This document shows, one piece after another, positions 1 through 8,669 of a stretch of 64,000 nt of DNA; positions within the stretch are counted from its first letter, which is position 1, and the number at the start of each line of letters is the position of its first letter. The DNA is from Bacteroidales bacterium (lineage in GTDB: Bacteria > Bacteroidota > Bacteroidia > Bacteroidales > Paludibacteraceae): assembly GCA_015061145.1 (NCBI GenBank), contig SUXD01000002.1:62001-126000 (forward strand), written 5' to 3'. The notes under the pieces are model-generated. The model saw only the letters and a list, made by a program, of their open reading frames with translations, had not been told where the DNA came from and ran no database searches. A program made the translations under genes and the position numbers.

Positions 1-3000
1 TTCTTTTGCATCGTAGCCCATCACAAAAAAACGCTGGTCGCCGGTGGCGGTCATGTCTATCTCATCGGCAGCAGGAGCGTTGTTGGCATCGAAGGTCATG
101 CCTTCATATTTATCAGCATCGGTCTGCAACACCGACACATCGATAGGGCTGTCGGCATATTCGTGGTTGCCGTTGTAGGCAAACTGTCCCCAGCCACGGT
201 ACAGATGCCCGAAATCATCGCTCTGGTTGCGGCTGTAGACGCTAAGGGGCAGGTCATTTATTCTTCGCTTGTTGTAAGTGACTATCTTGCGACCCTCTTT
301 GTCTTCCAATGTGTCAGCCACAATACGGTACATATTCAGCCACAGTTCAGTCCGTTGCCGTATCTCTTTTTCGAGATACAAGGAACTGTAGATGGTCTTG
401 CCTTCAAGTTCCGACGCCTTTATAGCATAAACGCCGTTGTCGTTTGTCAGCGGCAAGGGCTGACCTCCTTTTTCTTTGAGCGCCACATGGTGTCTTCCTA
501 TAAACGGAATGACAGGCAGCGAGCCAAACGATGAGTCGATCCCCTGCAGTTCCATAAAGACCGTATCGGAGGCGTAGGCTTGCTTTCCCGTCAAATGCAC
601 ATCGGTTGTTGTGATGGTCTGCGCATTAGCAATCGACAGGATGTTGTTGTACATATTGCGCGATGCCGAGAGGCTGATGGTATCTTGTGTGCCGTCTTCC
701 GAAAAAGCGATGATTGTTGGCGTCCAGTTCACAGCATGCTGGTCGATGTTGGTACGGCTCTCTATATACAGGCTGTATTCTATAGAATCCGTCGGGCTCA
801 GCGTATCCTCAAAATCCCAATTCCCGCTCCTTTCTTCCGAAGCAGCCAAAAATACCGACTTGTACACTATACTGTCGCCCGTATGCCAATCACGACGGAC
901 TACCCTCAGCATCACGTCGTCAGTTGTCGGGAGTTTTTCCACCTCGCAGCTGAACGACATCTTTGTCTTGCCTGTAACGAACATTCTGTTGGCTTCGCCT
1001 TCCAGAAAATCGTCTTCGATGGAATATTCTGTTGTCGAAAGTCCATTCTCATCTTCTTCTATGCCGTTCGGGGCGGCGGTATAGGTGATGCGTGGCATCC
1101 ATGTCACTTCGTCATCGGTGCCGCTGTATAGCGATTGCGTACGGAAAAAGATACGGTCGCCCGCTCTCACTGTTACGTTTCGCAAGGCGATATTGGCAGA
1201 TTCGCCTTTCTGCAGCGTCCCTCTTGTCAGTTCTTTTTTCTCACACTGCACTGTATAAACAATCCCGTCAACGCTTTCGCTGTTCAACCGTATGGGGGCG
1301 CTTATGTTGATGTCACCGTAAAAAGGCGCGCGCCACACGCGCACCACATCGTGCAACGGAAACTCATTCTCTTGTTTCTTGCGTTCCTCAGCTTCGTCCA
1401 CCACAAAAGCGCCATCAAGCAACGAAAGGTCGGTCGAGGCTACGGGGTTGGGCGTGCCGGCACTGGTCGGATAGAATGTCGGGACGCCGTTTTCTATGCG
1501 GTTGAAATAGACCGTTCCGTTTCGGGCTATGTCTATCAGTCCGTCACCGTTGAAGTCCTGAAAATAGACGCTGGTTTTGCTCTCGTCCCACGAATTGGAG
1601 TGGTCAACGCCCACCGAGGCGCCCCAATAGCCCACGCCCGCATTCACGCCCACCGTGTGCGACTGGCTTTTGCTCGACGAAAATTCGTTTGCGCCGTTCA
1701 CTTTTCGGGGCGCGCCGAATGTTATTTCGTTGCCGTTCGATGTGTTCGGGCAGTAATAGATGCCGTTTCCCTGCACATAAACCTTGTCGGGCAGTCCGTC
1801 GCCGTTGATGTCGGTCAGTGTCAGGTTGCCTTTGGTTTTCGTCTGGCTATAGGTGTATGAGGCGCCCGCGTATGCCGACAAGGCGGAAAAGCCTACACTT
1901 ACGTTCAAGCCGCCTCCCACAGAATAGCCACTTGACGAAGCGCCGTTCAGCATAGTGAGTTGGCTGTTATAGGCGTCCTTCTTGGTAGGGAAGAAACTGT
2001 TTTTGTCGAACACCTTCGGCGTTTTGGCCGTAATGGCGCCGTTCTCGAACAATTGCCCTTGCACGTCGTCGTAATAGTCGAACGTGTGCGTGTATAATTC
2101 CTTGCGTCCTCCGTCCGTTTCCGTCACAGCAGACAGCATTGTCTTGTTGAACACTCCCTGCGCATAATTGAATTTGTATGAACGTAGAAGTTCGTCCTTG
2201 TAGAAAATTTCTATTGACTTCAACTGCGCCTTGTCGGTCTGCAAAAAGCCCAAACGGGCGTTCGTCGTCACATCTGAACGGCTGTTTTCGCTGTCAGCGG
2301 CACGGATAAAGCGAACCTTGTAAACTCCCGCTTCACTTCCGAATCCCGTGTAATTGATTTCGGAAATATAAGCCAGTCCGCCTTCTGTTTCGTAGCGATA
2401 GGTCATGTTGTTCCCGTGGATGTCAGTTACCGACGAAACGCCCCACTGCACAATGTTTCCGCGCTCGTCGTGCGCTATGGCGGCGTATTCCGTTGTAGAA
2501 CCGTCCTTGCTTTTCACCGTCCATGTGTAATTCAGGGGACTGTCGCCGTTGCGCACTATCTCGGAGAAATCAGTCTCGCGACGCAGATAGAAGCGTTTGT
2601 CAGCCGTACGGCGGACTGTGTTGTCGCGATGCGCCATCTCGGTGAACTGCTCGCCACAATAGAGATAACTTTCCGTTTCGGCGAGTCCGTCGAACAGCGG
2701 AACACCCCAACGGGTGTCAATGTCGATGGTGGGGAACGATACGTTCCAGCCGTAGCCCATCCAACCGGAACCTCCGTCGCTCGAATACGACACCGTAATG
2801 TTTGGCTGCATTCCAGCGCGACCTGTCGGGATATTTATGGGCAGTTGCAGACTTGCGCTGCCATTCGGGTTGGCTTGCGGCATTCCCATTTGCACGACAC
2901 CCGCCAATGGATTGGCGACGGGTATGTCGTTGAGCACGGTGGGCGCATAGCCGTCGGCCGTAGGCGACTCTGGCACTTGCAATATGCCGTTTATCATGTC

Positions 3001-3564
3001 GGTGAAGTGCGTAGTGTAAGCAAGAGCAAGCTGTTCCGCCTGTCTGATAGTATCGGGCGGAAGCATTGTCCATTGATGCGTCCGTTCGTTATAGTAATAA
3101 GTATGAATATCTTTTGCAGTGTAACCCTTGGGAATGCGGAGACTGTCGTATGGAATGGAAACTGTGGCAAACTTGCAGAAATGGTTGCCGTGCGGCAAAA
3201 AACGGTATCCTTTTCCGCCCTTGGTCACATTGCGGATATTGCCTGGAATTTTGGGCAATTGAGTGCTGTCCAGCGGCGTTATCGAAAGGGTTCTGTCGCT
3301 CAATATGCTATACGCCGGCACATACAATGCCGCTCCGTCCACCTTCAGAGAGTCGATTGCATTAGCCTTGAACAAATGAGCCACGGCTTTTCGACCATGA
3401 AAATGCTGGTCGGGCAGTTCCGCACCGTCAGGATTGGCAACTCTTACAAAGGAATTGTCAGACAAGTCGAATTCATTGCTTGCATGTTCCTTTATCCGTT
3501 CACACGAAAAATTAGCGACTGCGATTAACGCAATAAAAATTATAGATTTATACTTGTGTGTCAT
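1..3564 (-). CDS. SpvB/Rhs-type large lipoprotein, 3' end outside window
   Basis: Seen: an uninterrupted minus-strand frame of 1188 codons from ATG at 3564 to the left edge; I checked every in-frame triplet and found no stop. The N-terminus has a hydrophobic signal ending in NFSC, a plausible lipobox. Residues about 65-190 are a beta-rich region with FLPHG and IHTYYYNE segments. At about 221-270 comes an SpvB-type segment with NITVSYSSDGGSGWMGYGW. Two FG-GAP-like calcium-loop motifs follow, DINGDGLPD near 590 and DFNGDGLID near 675. Known: SpvB/TcdB-middle modules form the cocoon part of Tc and Rhs-type toxins. Inference: the missing 3' part carries an Rhs core and a toxin tip. It is the last visible gene of the long minus-strand operon, 21 bases after a 53-aa ORF. 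Its exact mode of action cannot be read from here. Confidence 0.9.
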   Translation of the reverse strand, partial: MTHKYKSIIFIALIAVANFSCERIKEHASNEFDLSDNSFVRVANPDGAELPDQHFHGRKAVAHLFKANAIDSLKVDGAALYVPAYSILSDRTLSITPLDSTQLPKIPGNIRNVTKGGKGYRFLPHGNHFCKFATVSIPYDSLRIPKGYTAKDIHTYYYNERTHQWTMLPPDTIRQAEQLALAYTTHFTDMINGILQVPESPTADGYAPTVLNDIPVANPLAGVVQMGMPQANPNGSASLQLPINIPTGRAGMQPNITVSYSSDGGSGWMGYGWNVSFPTIDIDTRWGVPLFDGLAETESYLYCGEQFTEMAHRDNTVRRTADKRFYLRRETDFSEIVRNGDSPLNYTWTVKSKDGSTTEYAAIAHDERGNIVQWGVSSVTDIHGNNMTYRYETEGGLAYISEINYTGFGSEAGVYKVRFIRAADSENSRSDVTTNARLGFLQTDKAQLKSIEIFYKDELLRSYKFNYAQGVFNKTMLSAVTETDGGRKELYTHTFDYYDDVQGQLFENGAITAKTPKVFDKNSFFPTKKDAYNSQLTMLNGASSSGYSVGGGLNVSVGFSALSAYAGASYTYSQTKTKGNLTLTDINGDGLPDKVYVQGNGIYYCPNTSNGNEITFGAPRKVNGANEFSSSKSQSHTVGVNAGVGYWGASVGVDHSNSWDESKTSVYFQDFNGDGLIDIARNGTVYFNRIENGVPTFYPTSAGTPNPVASTDLSLLDGAFVVDEAEERKKQENEFPLHDVVRVWRAPFYGDINISAPIRLNSESVDGIVYTVQCEKKELTRGTLQKGESANIALRNVTVRAGDRIFFRTQSLYSGTDDEVTWMPRITYTAAPNGIEEDENGLSTTEYSIEDDFLEGEANRMFVTGKTKMSFSCEVEKLPTTDDVMLRVVRRDWHTGDSIVYKSVFLAASEERSGNWDFEDTLSPTDSIEYSLYIESRTNIDQHAVNWTPTIIAFSEDGTQDTISLSASRNMYNNILSIANAQTITTTDVHLTGKQAYASDTVFMELQGIDSSFGSLPVIPFIGRHHVALKEKGGQPLPLTNDNGVYAIKASELEGKTIYSSLYLEKEIRQRTELWLNMYRIVADTLEDKEGRKIVTYNKRRINDLPLSVYSRNQSDDFGHLYRGWGQFAYNGNHEYADSPIDVSVLQTDADKYEGMTFDANNAPAADEIDMTATGDQRFFVMGYDAKE

Positions 3565-3585
3565 TTTTCTTTTTTGCCAATATTT

Positions 3586-3747
3586 TTATCTTACTATGAA
3601 ATTATCAATATCCGTAACATGTTTAATCTCTCCATTTGTGGTAATATAAACATAAGCAGAACTATACTCTCCATCAAAAGTTTTTTCTTTTGCATTTGCG
3701 TAAAAAATACATAATGTAAAGAGAATTATATGTATCTTATTTTTCAT
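3586..3747 (-). CDS. Small secreted peptide, 53 aa, unknown
   Basis: A 54-codon frame (ATG 3747, TAA 3586-3588) encodes a peptide with a clear signal sequence: a basic start (MKNKIH), a hydrophobic core (IILFTLCIFY) and ANA as a likely signal-peptidase I site. The mature part is only about 34 residues, rich in Tyr, Thr and acidic residues. It lies 25 bases after a lipoprotein gene and 21 bases before the SpvB gene on the same strand, so it fits the operon. I do not recognise the family. It could be a small immunity or accessory peptide, or the remnant of a longer gene. Base composition is AT-rich like its upstream neighbours. Confidence 0.5.
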   Translation of the reverse strand: MKNKIHIILFTLCIFYANAKEKTFDGEYSSAYVYITTNGEIKHVTDIDNFIVR

Positions 3748-3772
3748 TTTTATTTATTTCGTTAAACTTATT

Positions 3773-4327
3773 TTACTTATTATTATGTCCTGACCGCTCT
3801 AATGGTTTCAGAAAATGTTTTGAATTAAGATCATACGTTGCCATATAATTCCATTTTTTATCAAATTCCAAGTAAAAAGTACCATCAAATGAGAAATCTT
3901 CAGTTCCCCAAAATTCTACTGCTGTTGTATCTGTTGTTAATGTTATGCTCGGGATTGCCTCGTCTCTGACAAAAACAAGACAACCCTTATATTCAAATAC
4001 CCCCATCCAATTTTTTACGGTTTCGCTTCTCAGATTATCAAAAACATCAAATTTTGAAAAATATTCAAAACAAGATATGCTATATCCAATAGTATTAGAT
4101 GTTATCAACACATATTTTAGTTGCCCCTTACAATATTGTTTATATTTATGAATGCATAAATCAATACTATTCAGAATAGAAGTGTCATTTATTTCACATA
4201 TTGGCACATCCACCATCCAATTCACATAAGAACGACCCGCCTCCAACTTCACCGATTTACAAGAAAACAACGACAAACAGGAGATTAAAATAACAAACAA
4301 CTTACTAGTATCTTTTATATGTACCAT
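3773..4327 (-). CDS. Lipoprotein, second candidate immunity protein
   Basis: A 184-aa protein with a lipoprotein signal (hydrophobic ILISCLSLFSC, acylated Cys about 23). It resembles the protein encoded immediately upstream (4474-4953): both have a helix near 'SILNSIDLCIHKYKQ', a 'FDVF' stretch and the segment Y(K/R)GCLV. Inference: the two are tandem paralogs. The start overlaps the end of the upstream shifted frame by 23 bases, suggesting translational coupling. The gene is AT-rich compared with the toxin and surface genes of the operon. Small, divergent, duplicated genes just after an Rhs toxin are typically immunity genes, and a lipoprotein would protect at the periplasmic or outer-membrane side. 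I know no named family. Immunity function rests on position and paralogy only. Confidence 0.7.
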   Translation of the reverse strand: MVHIKDTSKLFVILISCLSLFSCKSVKLEAGRSYVNWMVDVPICEINDTSILNSIDLCIHKYKQYCKGQLKYVLITSNTIGYSISCFEYFSKFDVFDNLRSETVKNWMGVFEYKGCLVFVRDEAIPSITLTTDTTAVEFWGTEDFSFDGTFYLEFDKKWNYMATYDLNSKHFLKPLERSGHNNK

Positions 4328-4568
4328 TGCAATAAATATAAAATTCTGAAGGAAAATTTTTATTATTTATCATAACATCATTTTGAAATTTATAGTCATC
4401 TTCACTAGGTAACCAATTGTCATTAAAATTACCTGATTGCAATTCAGATGCAGGATAATAAGGGAATGTATAATTAATAGTAATTGCATTTGAATGAATT
4501 TGTAAATTTGTAATTATTATCAAATAAACATCGTTGAACATGAACCTTCTTTGTAATACATCTGACTT
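4305..4568 (-). pseudogene. Out-of-frame 3' part of upstream lipoprotein gene
   Basis: This frame has no start consistent with a separate gene, but it reads as natural protein (DVLQRRFMFNDVYL ... ending YCNGTYKRY) until a TAG at 4305-4307. It joins the frame of the gene starting at 4953 if one A is removed from the AAA at 4567-4569. The joined product would be about 215 residues. An internal ATG at 4541 could in principle start a 78-aa protein, but it has no signal peptide. Either the gene is truly frameshifted, or the base is a sequencing error. The next lipoprotein starts inside its last codons. Confidence 0.5.
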
Positions 4569-4953
4569 TCATTCTTGTATCTTCCTTGTTTGACAATTCG
4601 TTCAATATGAATTTTTCAATATCTTTCGAAGAAATCTCAACCAAACAACCTCTATAATAAAAACATACTAAGTTATCCTGAAAAACATCAAAAAAAACAC
4701 AATTAAATCTATCAGAACAGTCTACAATAAAATTATTATTGTCATCAGAACATATACCAATATACCTTAATTTTGTAAATATTGGATGTGATTGGTTGTA
4801 TTCAAGAATAGCCTTATCTAATAAAAAATAAATTGGAGTTGAAAGTTTACACGATATTGTATTTTTTTCTAAATAAGAAACATTAATGTTTGTTTTTTTT
4901 GTTGCAGTACAACCGCAAAAGACTACAATAAGTAATGTCATTATTCTTTTCAT
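4474..4953 (-). CDS. Lipoprotein, candidate cognate immunity protein of JAB toxin
   Basis: Its ATG (4953-4951) is one base after the stop of the Rhs-JAB toxin gene, the classic toxin-immunity arrangement. The protein starts with a lipoprotein signal (LLIVVFCGC, Cys about 15). The middle contains FDVFQDN and YYRGCLVEI, matching its downstream paralog (3773-4327). As read, it is 159 aa, but the last 30 or so residues (Cys/Lys-rich) look like out-of-frame sequence. Removing one A at 4567-4569 would extend it to about 215 aa in a more protein-like frame. So the gene may be frameshifted after residue 129. It is AT-rich. The immunity role is inferred from position and paralogy, not from a recognised domain. 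Confidence 0.65.
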   Translation of the reverse strand: MKRIMTLLIVVFCGCTATKKTNINVSYLEKNTISCKLSTPIYFLLDKAILEYNQSHPIFTKLRYIGICSDDNNNFIVDCSDRFNCVFFDVFQDNLVCFYYRGCLVEISSKDIEKFILNELSNKEDTRMKVRCITKKVHVQRCLFDNNYKFTNSFKCNYY

Positions 4954-4954
4954 C

Positions 4955-5920
4955 TTAATATGGATTATATTTAAATCTTGAATAGGTATAAAATTCTACA
5001 CCACCATTTGTTCTTTTTTGGATAGAATTCTTAAACATAATATCTTGAACTGATCCATCTTGGTTCTGTTTTGCAGTCGCATAAAAATCAAAAGGATGAC
5101 TATGTATATGGTAATTTAAGATACAATCTTTGTTATATATTTGTTTTTGAAGTTCTTTAGAACTCATTACTTCAGAATATATTTCATGTGATGTCGTAAC
5201 ATAATTATACTGAGTACCAGACATACTCTCCAAACCATATTGCGCCCATTCCACATCTGTATTGTTGGCCATAAACTCAAAATAGTCTGTCGCATCTTGT
5301 TTATCAAAAAAAGTGTACCGATCACCATATTCATTTTGATATTTACTTTTCATAACATTCTTGTGAATTTCAAGCGTGTTGTTTTTATAGTTGCCTTCCT
5401 CATCTAACCTCACACCTTTATAATTTCCATCTTTTCCCATCTTATTTCTAACACCAGCCACTAATCTGTCGTATTTATCTTCCGTTTCTTTGATAACAAA
5501 AGTATATCCTTCCCTATCCACTCCATAATCATCCATTCCATTGGGGTCTTTCCTGTTTATTGGGTTGGCACTACAATAGGCATAAGGGCTGTTCCACGGG
5601 TAATTTTCCGTATGCGGGTCAATGCCATAAAATGCCATCTGCTCCTGTGTGAGCTGCTGCCGATGAATAACCTTCCCTTCCGAAGATATGACACGCATAA
5701 CCCCAGTCCGGCAGTTTATTTCTGCGCGGAGTCGCTTGGCGAACATGCGCTCGTGTTCCGCCTTGCATATTTTGCTGTAGGTGCTGTGTTGCACTTCGGT
5801 GTATTCCCCAAACATGGAGTATGGCCTTTCGGGGTCGTAAACAAACTCATAATGCAGCTCGTAGTCTTTGGTGAATGACAATAGTAAAAGCGGCAAAATA
5901 AACATCATCGCCTTTTTCAT
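4955..5920 (-). CDS. Rhs-core protein with C-terminal JAB/JAMM-type toxin domain
   Basis: A 321-aa protein. Residues 1-17 are a hydrophobic signal-like segment. Residues 95-128 are an Rhs repeat-associated core end (FYGIDPHTENYPWNSPYAYC followed by ANPINRKDPNG), the sequence that precedes variable toxin tips. The C-terminal domain (about 130-321) contains HIHSHP at 271-276, with Ser290 and Asp293 downstream and Glu224 upstream. This matches the JAMM set Glu, H-x-H and Asp, and suggests the JAB-like polymorphic-toxin family (a zinc isopeptidase fold). The gap between the HxH and the Ser is longer than in canonical JAMM domains. Unlike full Rhs proteins it has no YD repeats, only the core end. 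The start overlaps the upstream gene by ATGA, and the stop is one base before a lipoprotein start. Target and activity are inferred. Confidence 0.8.
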   Translation of the reverse strand: MKKAMMFILPLLLLSFTKDYELHYEFVYDPERPYSMFGEYTEVQHSTYSKICKAEHERMFAKRLRAEINCRTGVMRVISSEGKVIHRQQLTQEQMAFYGIDPHTENYPWNSPYAYCSANPINRKDPNGMDDYGVDREGYTFVIKETEDKYDRLVAGVRNKMGKDGNYKGVRLDEEGNYKNNTLEIHKNVMKSKYQNEYGDRYTFFDKQDATDYFEFMANNTDVEWAQYGLESMSGTQYNYVTTSHEIYSEVMSSKELQKQIYNKDCILNYHIHSHPFDFYATAKQNQDGSVQDIMFKNSIQKRTNGGVEFYTYSRFKYNPY

Positions 5921-6978
5921 TTCTTCGTCTCCTTTCTCTCTTTTAATATCCTTCGGTGATACGCTTCCACAGCATCCGACAACTCTTGATATAGTTCCGG
6001 TGTCATATCCTTGTAGTGCATGCTGTCTAATTTTCGGTCTATTTCAATAAATGTTTTCACATATTCCAAATTCCTTTTGTCATGATTCACATAATACCTT
6101 TTGTCAATGGCTCGAGTATAGGCATATACACCTTTTAGCGCATTTATGTCGTTGGGATAATGTTTCAGCACTGCATTGTAGCAATCTAAAAGAAACGGGT
6201 CTTCCACACCATAAATCTCCTTGTAACCAAAAGCCATCGAAACCAGACAATCGGCTATGGTTTTATGTAAACTGATGGTATCCATATAGATTCTGTTACG
6301 TATGTCATCTGTTGTTACATCGTATGTGGAAATATAAAACTCGTCAGCCACCACACGCCCTGTGGTAAGTTCCACATTCACCCATTCACCGATTTCATCT
6401 CTATGCTTAATGTATGAATGTAAAGGAGCGTATGCTATATATGCTTCTGTTTTCATTTCGTCGGCAAGTATCTTATACAGCAATGGCAAAGAGTGGCACT
6501 GCCCTGTATGTGTTTGCATCAGTTTTGTGACAAATTGTTTGGTCTGGTCTTCTTTTCCATGCGGATCTTCAAAATCATACTCAAACGCCTTGTTTCCGTT
6601 GAGTTCCGACGGTTTGGTGAAATACTCAAAAAGAGCGTAATTGCCAGCCGTTTTCAGATGCGAAACGCCTTTTTTCTTGATGAACCGTTGCAGTCTTTGC
6701 GCCGTTTCGGTTATTTCTTTGTCGTAATCTTCGTAGTTGAGTTTTCCCTCGCTGTACGCCCATTCGTACGCAAACACCGCTTTTTTCAAACTTAACGGCG
6801 CTTTGCCCGACAGCATATCGCTGATTATCCAATACGCACGGTTGTAATACACGTCCTCGGTCAGGACAGAGTCACGGCGTACCAGTCGTCGTTCCGTTTC
6901 GGATTGCCTGTTTGTACATGCCGCAAAGTTGCAACATGCACTCGCAACAAGTGTCAATATAAGGGGTAACCGTGTCAT
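5917..6978 (-). CDS. Transglutaminase-like lipoprotein
   Basis: A 353-aa protein with a lipoprotein signal (CNFAAC, Cys21). The centre reads like a transglutaminase/SirB1-type cysteine protease fold: Cys161 in TGQCHSLP, His187 in APLHSYI, then EWVNVELTTGR, where Asn201 or a nearby acidic residue could complete a triad. The C-terminal third (about 230-340) is helical and TPR-like. It is joined by 4-base ATGA overlaps to both the T9SS protein upstream and the Rhs-JAB gene downstream, so it is almost certainly co-translated with them. Inference: a periplasmic or outer-membrane-anchored hydrolase or crosslinker acting on surface or toxin components. It could equally be a general member of this family with no link to the toxin. 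Substrate unknown. Confidence 0.75.
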   Translation of the reverse strand: MTRLPLILTLVASACCNFAACTNRQSETERRLVRRDSVLTEDVYYNRAYWIISDMLSGKAPLSLKKAVFAYEWAYSEGKLNYEDYDKEITETAQRLQRFIKKKGVSHLKTAGNYALFEYFTKPSELNGNKAFEYDFEDPHGKEDQTKQFVTKLMQTHTGQCHSLPLLYKILADEMKTEAYIAYAPLHSYIKHRDEIGEWVNVELTTGRVVADEFYISTYDVTTDDIRNRIYMDTISLHKTIADCLVSMAFGYKEIYGVEDPFLLDCYNAVLKHYPNDINALKGVYAYTRAIDKRYYVNHDKRNLEYVKTFIEIDRKLDSMHYKDMTPELYQELSDAVEAYHRRILKERKETKK

Positions 6979-8669
6979 TCTCTTACTATCTTGTATGTTT
7001 TTTGTTCGTCACCGCATTGCAACGTTACAAAATGCAGTCCGACTTGCGGCACGAAACATTGAAAATTGTAGAACGATTCGCCGCTTCGAGTCGTTTGACT
7101 GAGCGTTCTTCCGTTGGCATCGTAAATGCAGACTTTGATAGCGGCGGTTTCTGATAATTGGACTTTGAAATACACCTTCCCGTCTTTGGTAGGATTTGGA
7201 TAGGCGTAATCATACAAAAACAAGGACGACGCTTTCTCGCGTACGTCCAACTCCCGTTGTGTAGAACAACCGTCGGCCGAGCAGACGGTAAGGGTATATA
7301 CCCCCGCCGATTGCGGTTGTATGTCGGCGCCCCACGAAAAACTTCCGTCCGGCAATTGCCACGAGTAAGTATATGACGGTTTCTGCATATCGGCGCTAAT
7401 TTCTATCACTTCGTCCTTTGTTTTATAAACTGGCTCGAATGTCGGGATGACAGACATTTCTTTGTTAGCAAGTAAAAAATCTAACGAGTATGACGCGCCA
7501 TTGGCATCTGTGGCGTTCAGACTGTAGGTGCCTTGCGTCAGTCCGTCTATGGCATAGCTTCTGTTGGCGGTGGTGTACCGTTTCCCGTTCAGCAGCAGAA
7601 CGAATGGCTCTTTTCCTCCAGCAAAAGTTATGCCGACACCACCCGTAACGCCTGTACAAGAAGGTGCTTTCTTCTCCACTTCCACAAAAAAGTCGGGAGC
7701 CGCCAACAAGGTTATCGTCGACGCTTCTTTTTCTATCTTGACGGAATCGAAAATTAAATGTTCAACAGCTTGTGTGTTGTAATAATAGGTGTCGTCGCTC
7801 GATTTCACCCTTATCCAATATTTTTCGCCTTCGGCAAGCGGATACATTTGTTGCAGTTGTGTGGCGTCAAATTTTATTTTGGCGTATCGCGCAGATTCGC
7901 CGGTCGAAGAATATGTCATCCAACTTCTTTTCATGTATTTTGTTTCACCGCGTTTTTCCTCAAAAGTCAGAGGGGCGTCGTTGTCGCCACAGAGAATAAA
8001 ATCCATGTCTTGAAGATGTCCGTTGTCAGTCATCGAAAAAAGTGTTGGAGCAGAGGCGCTGCTGGCCGTGTGTTGACAAAGTCCCGAAACGTCGTCCCTG
8101 CCTATTGCGGCTATACGGTGCGAGTATTCCGCCAACGATGCCGCATCCCACACTATAGTGCCGTCCGATGCGAAATAAGAAGTCGGATAAAACTGCGAAA
8201 GGGTAATGCCGTATTTCATGGCCAAATAACTCTCCACGCGCTGACGTTCGCCGTAAGAAAGGGCTCTGTTGAAGTATAGGCATTCATTTAGAGTTGCCGT
8301 GTCAGTTTTCAAGGGCAAATCGTTTTTATGTTCCGTCAGACGCAGTTCCTCCTTATCCGAACGGTTTCGCGTGTATGCGGTGATGACGGGAGCGGCATTG
8401 TCCTCATTCATAAAATTCACATAACGGCAATCGCTCAAATCGGCCATTCGTTTCGAAGTCATCAGTAACGAGTCGCCCATACTCCAAAGCAAATGTTCTT
8501 GTGCTGCCGGTGTATGTACGGAAAAAATTGTTACGCCCTTGTCGGTTGTTGTTACGCTTTCGTTTTTTTTCAACACTCGCGCGCCTTCAACACCTCCCGG
8601 AGTGGCAGCGTAGAGTGCCGTACAAAACATTAGCGATGCCAACGCGGCGCATTTCTGTATCTTTCCCAT
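6975..8669 (-). CDS. T9SS-sorted surface protein
   Basis: A 564-aa protein with signal peptide (ALASLMFCTALYA) and a type A T9SS sorting domain at the C-terminus (YPNPTKDGKVYFKV, IYDANGRTL, ending KTYKIVRE). Such domains direct export across the outer membrane and attachment to the surface. Residues about 125-155 hold the motif LYFNRALSYGERQRVESYLA-MKYGITL, which I associate with large Bacteroidota surface proteins that have LamG-like N-terminal parts. Two Ig-like or PKD-like segments follow at about 340-480. The first 40 bases overlap the end of the upstream barrel gene, and the stop overlaps the transglutaminase start by ATGA. Ligand unknown. Inference: the surface-exposed component of the operon. 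Confidence 0.85.
   Translation of the reverse strand: MGKIQKCAALASLMFCTALYAATPGGVEGARVLKKNESVTTTDKGVTIFSVHTPAAQEHLLWSMGDSLLMTSKRMADLSDCRYVNFMNEDNAAPVITAYTRNRSDKEELRLTEHKNDLPLKTDTATLNECLYFNRALSYGERQRVESYLAMKYGITLSQFYPTSYFASDGTIVWDAASLAEYSHRIAAIGRDDVSGLCQHTASSASAPTLFSMTDNGHLQDMDFILCGDNDAPLTFEEKRGETKYMKRSWMTYSSTGESARYAKIKFDATQLQQMYPLAEGEKYWIRVKSSDDTYYYNTQAVEHLIFDSVKIEKEASTITLLAAPDFFVEVEKKAPSCTGVTGGVGITFAGGKEPFVLLLNGKRYTTANRSYAIDGLTQGTYSLNATDANGASYSLDFLLANKEMSVIPTFEPVYKTKDEVIEISADMQKPSYTYSWQLPDGSFSWGADIQPQSAGVYTLTVCSADGCSTQRELDVREKASSLFLYDYAYPNPTKDGKVYFKVQLSETAAIKVCIYDANGRTLSQTTRSGESFYNFQCFVPQVGLHFVTLQCGDEQKTYKIVRE

Noticed and set aside
163..3528. Several plus-strand frames, the largest 2416-3528 (370 aa)
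   Set aside because: They lie antisense to the uninterrupted 1188-codon SpvB frame, have no recognisable domains or promoters, and show the composition of shadow frames.
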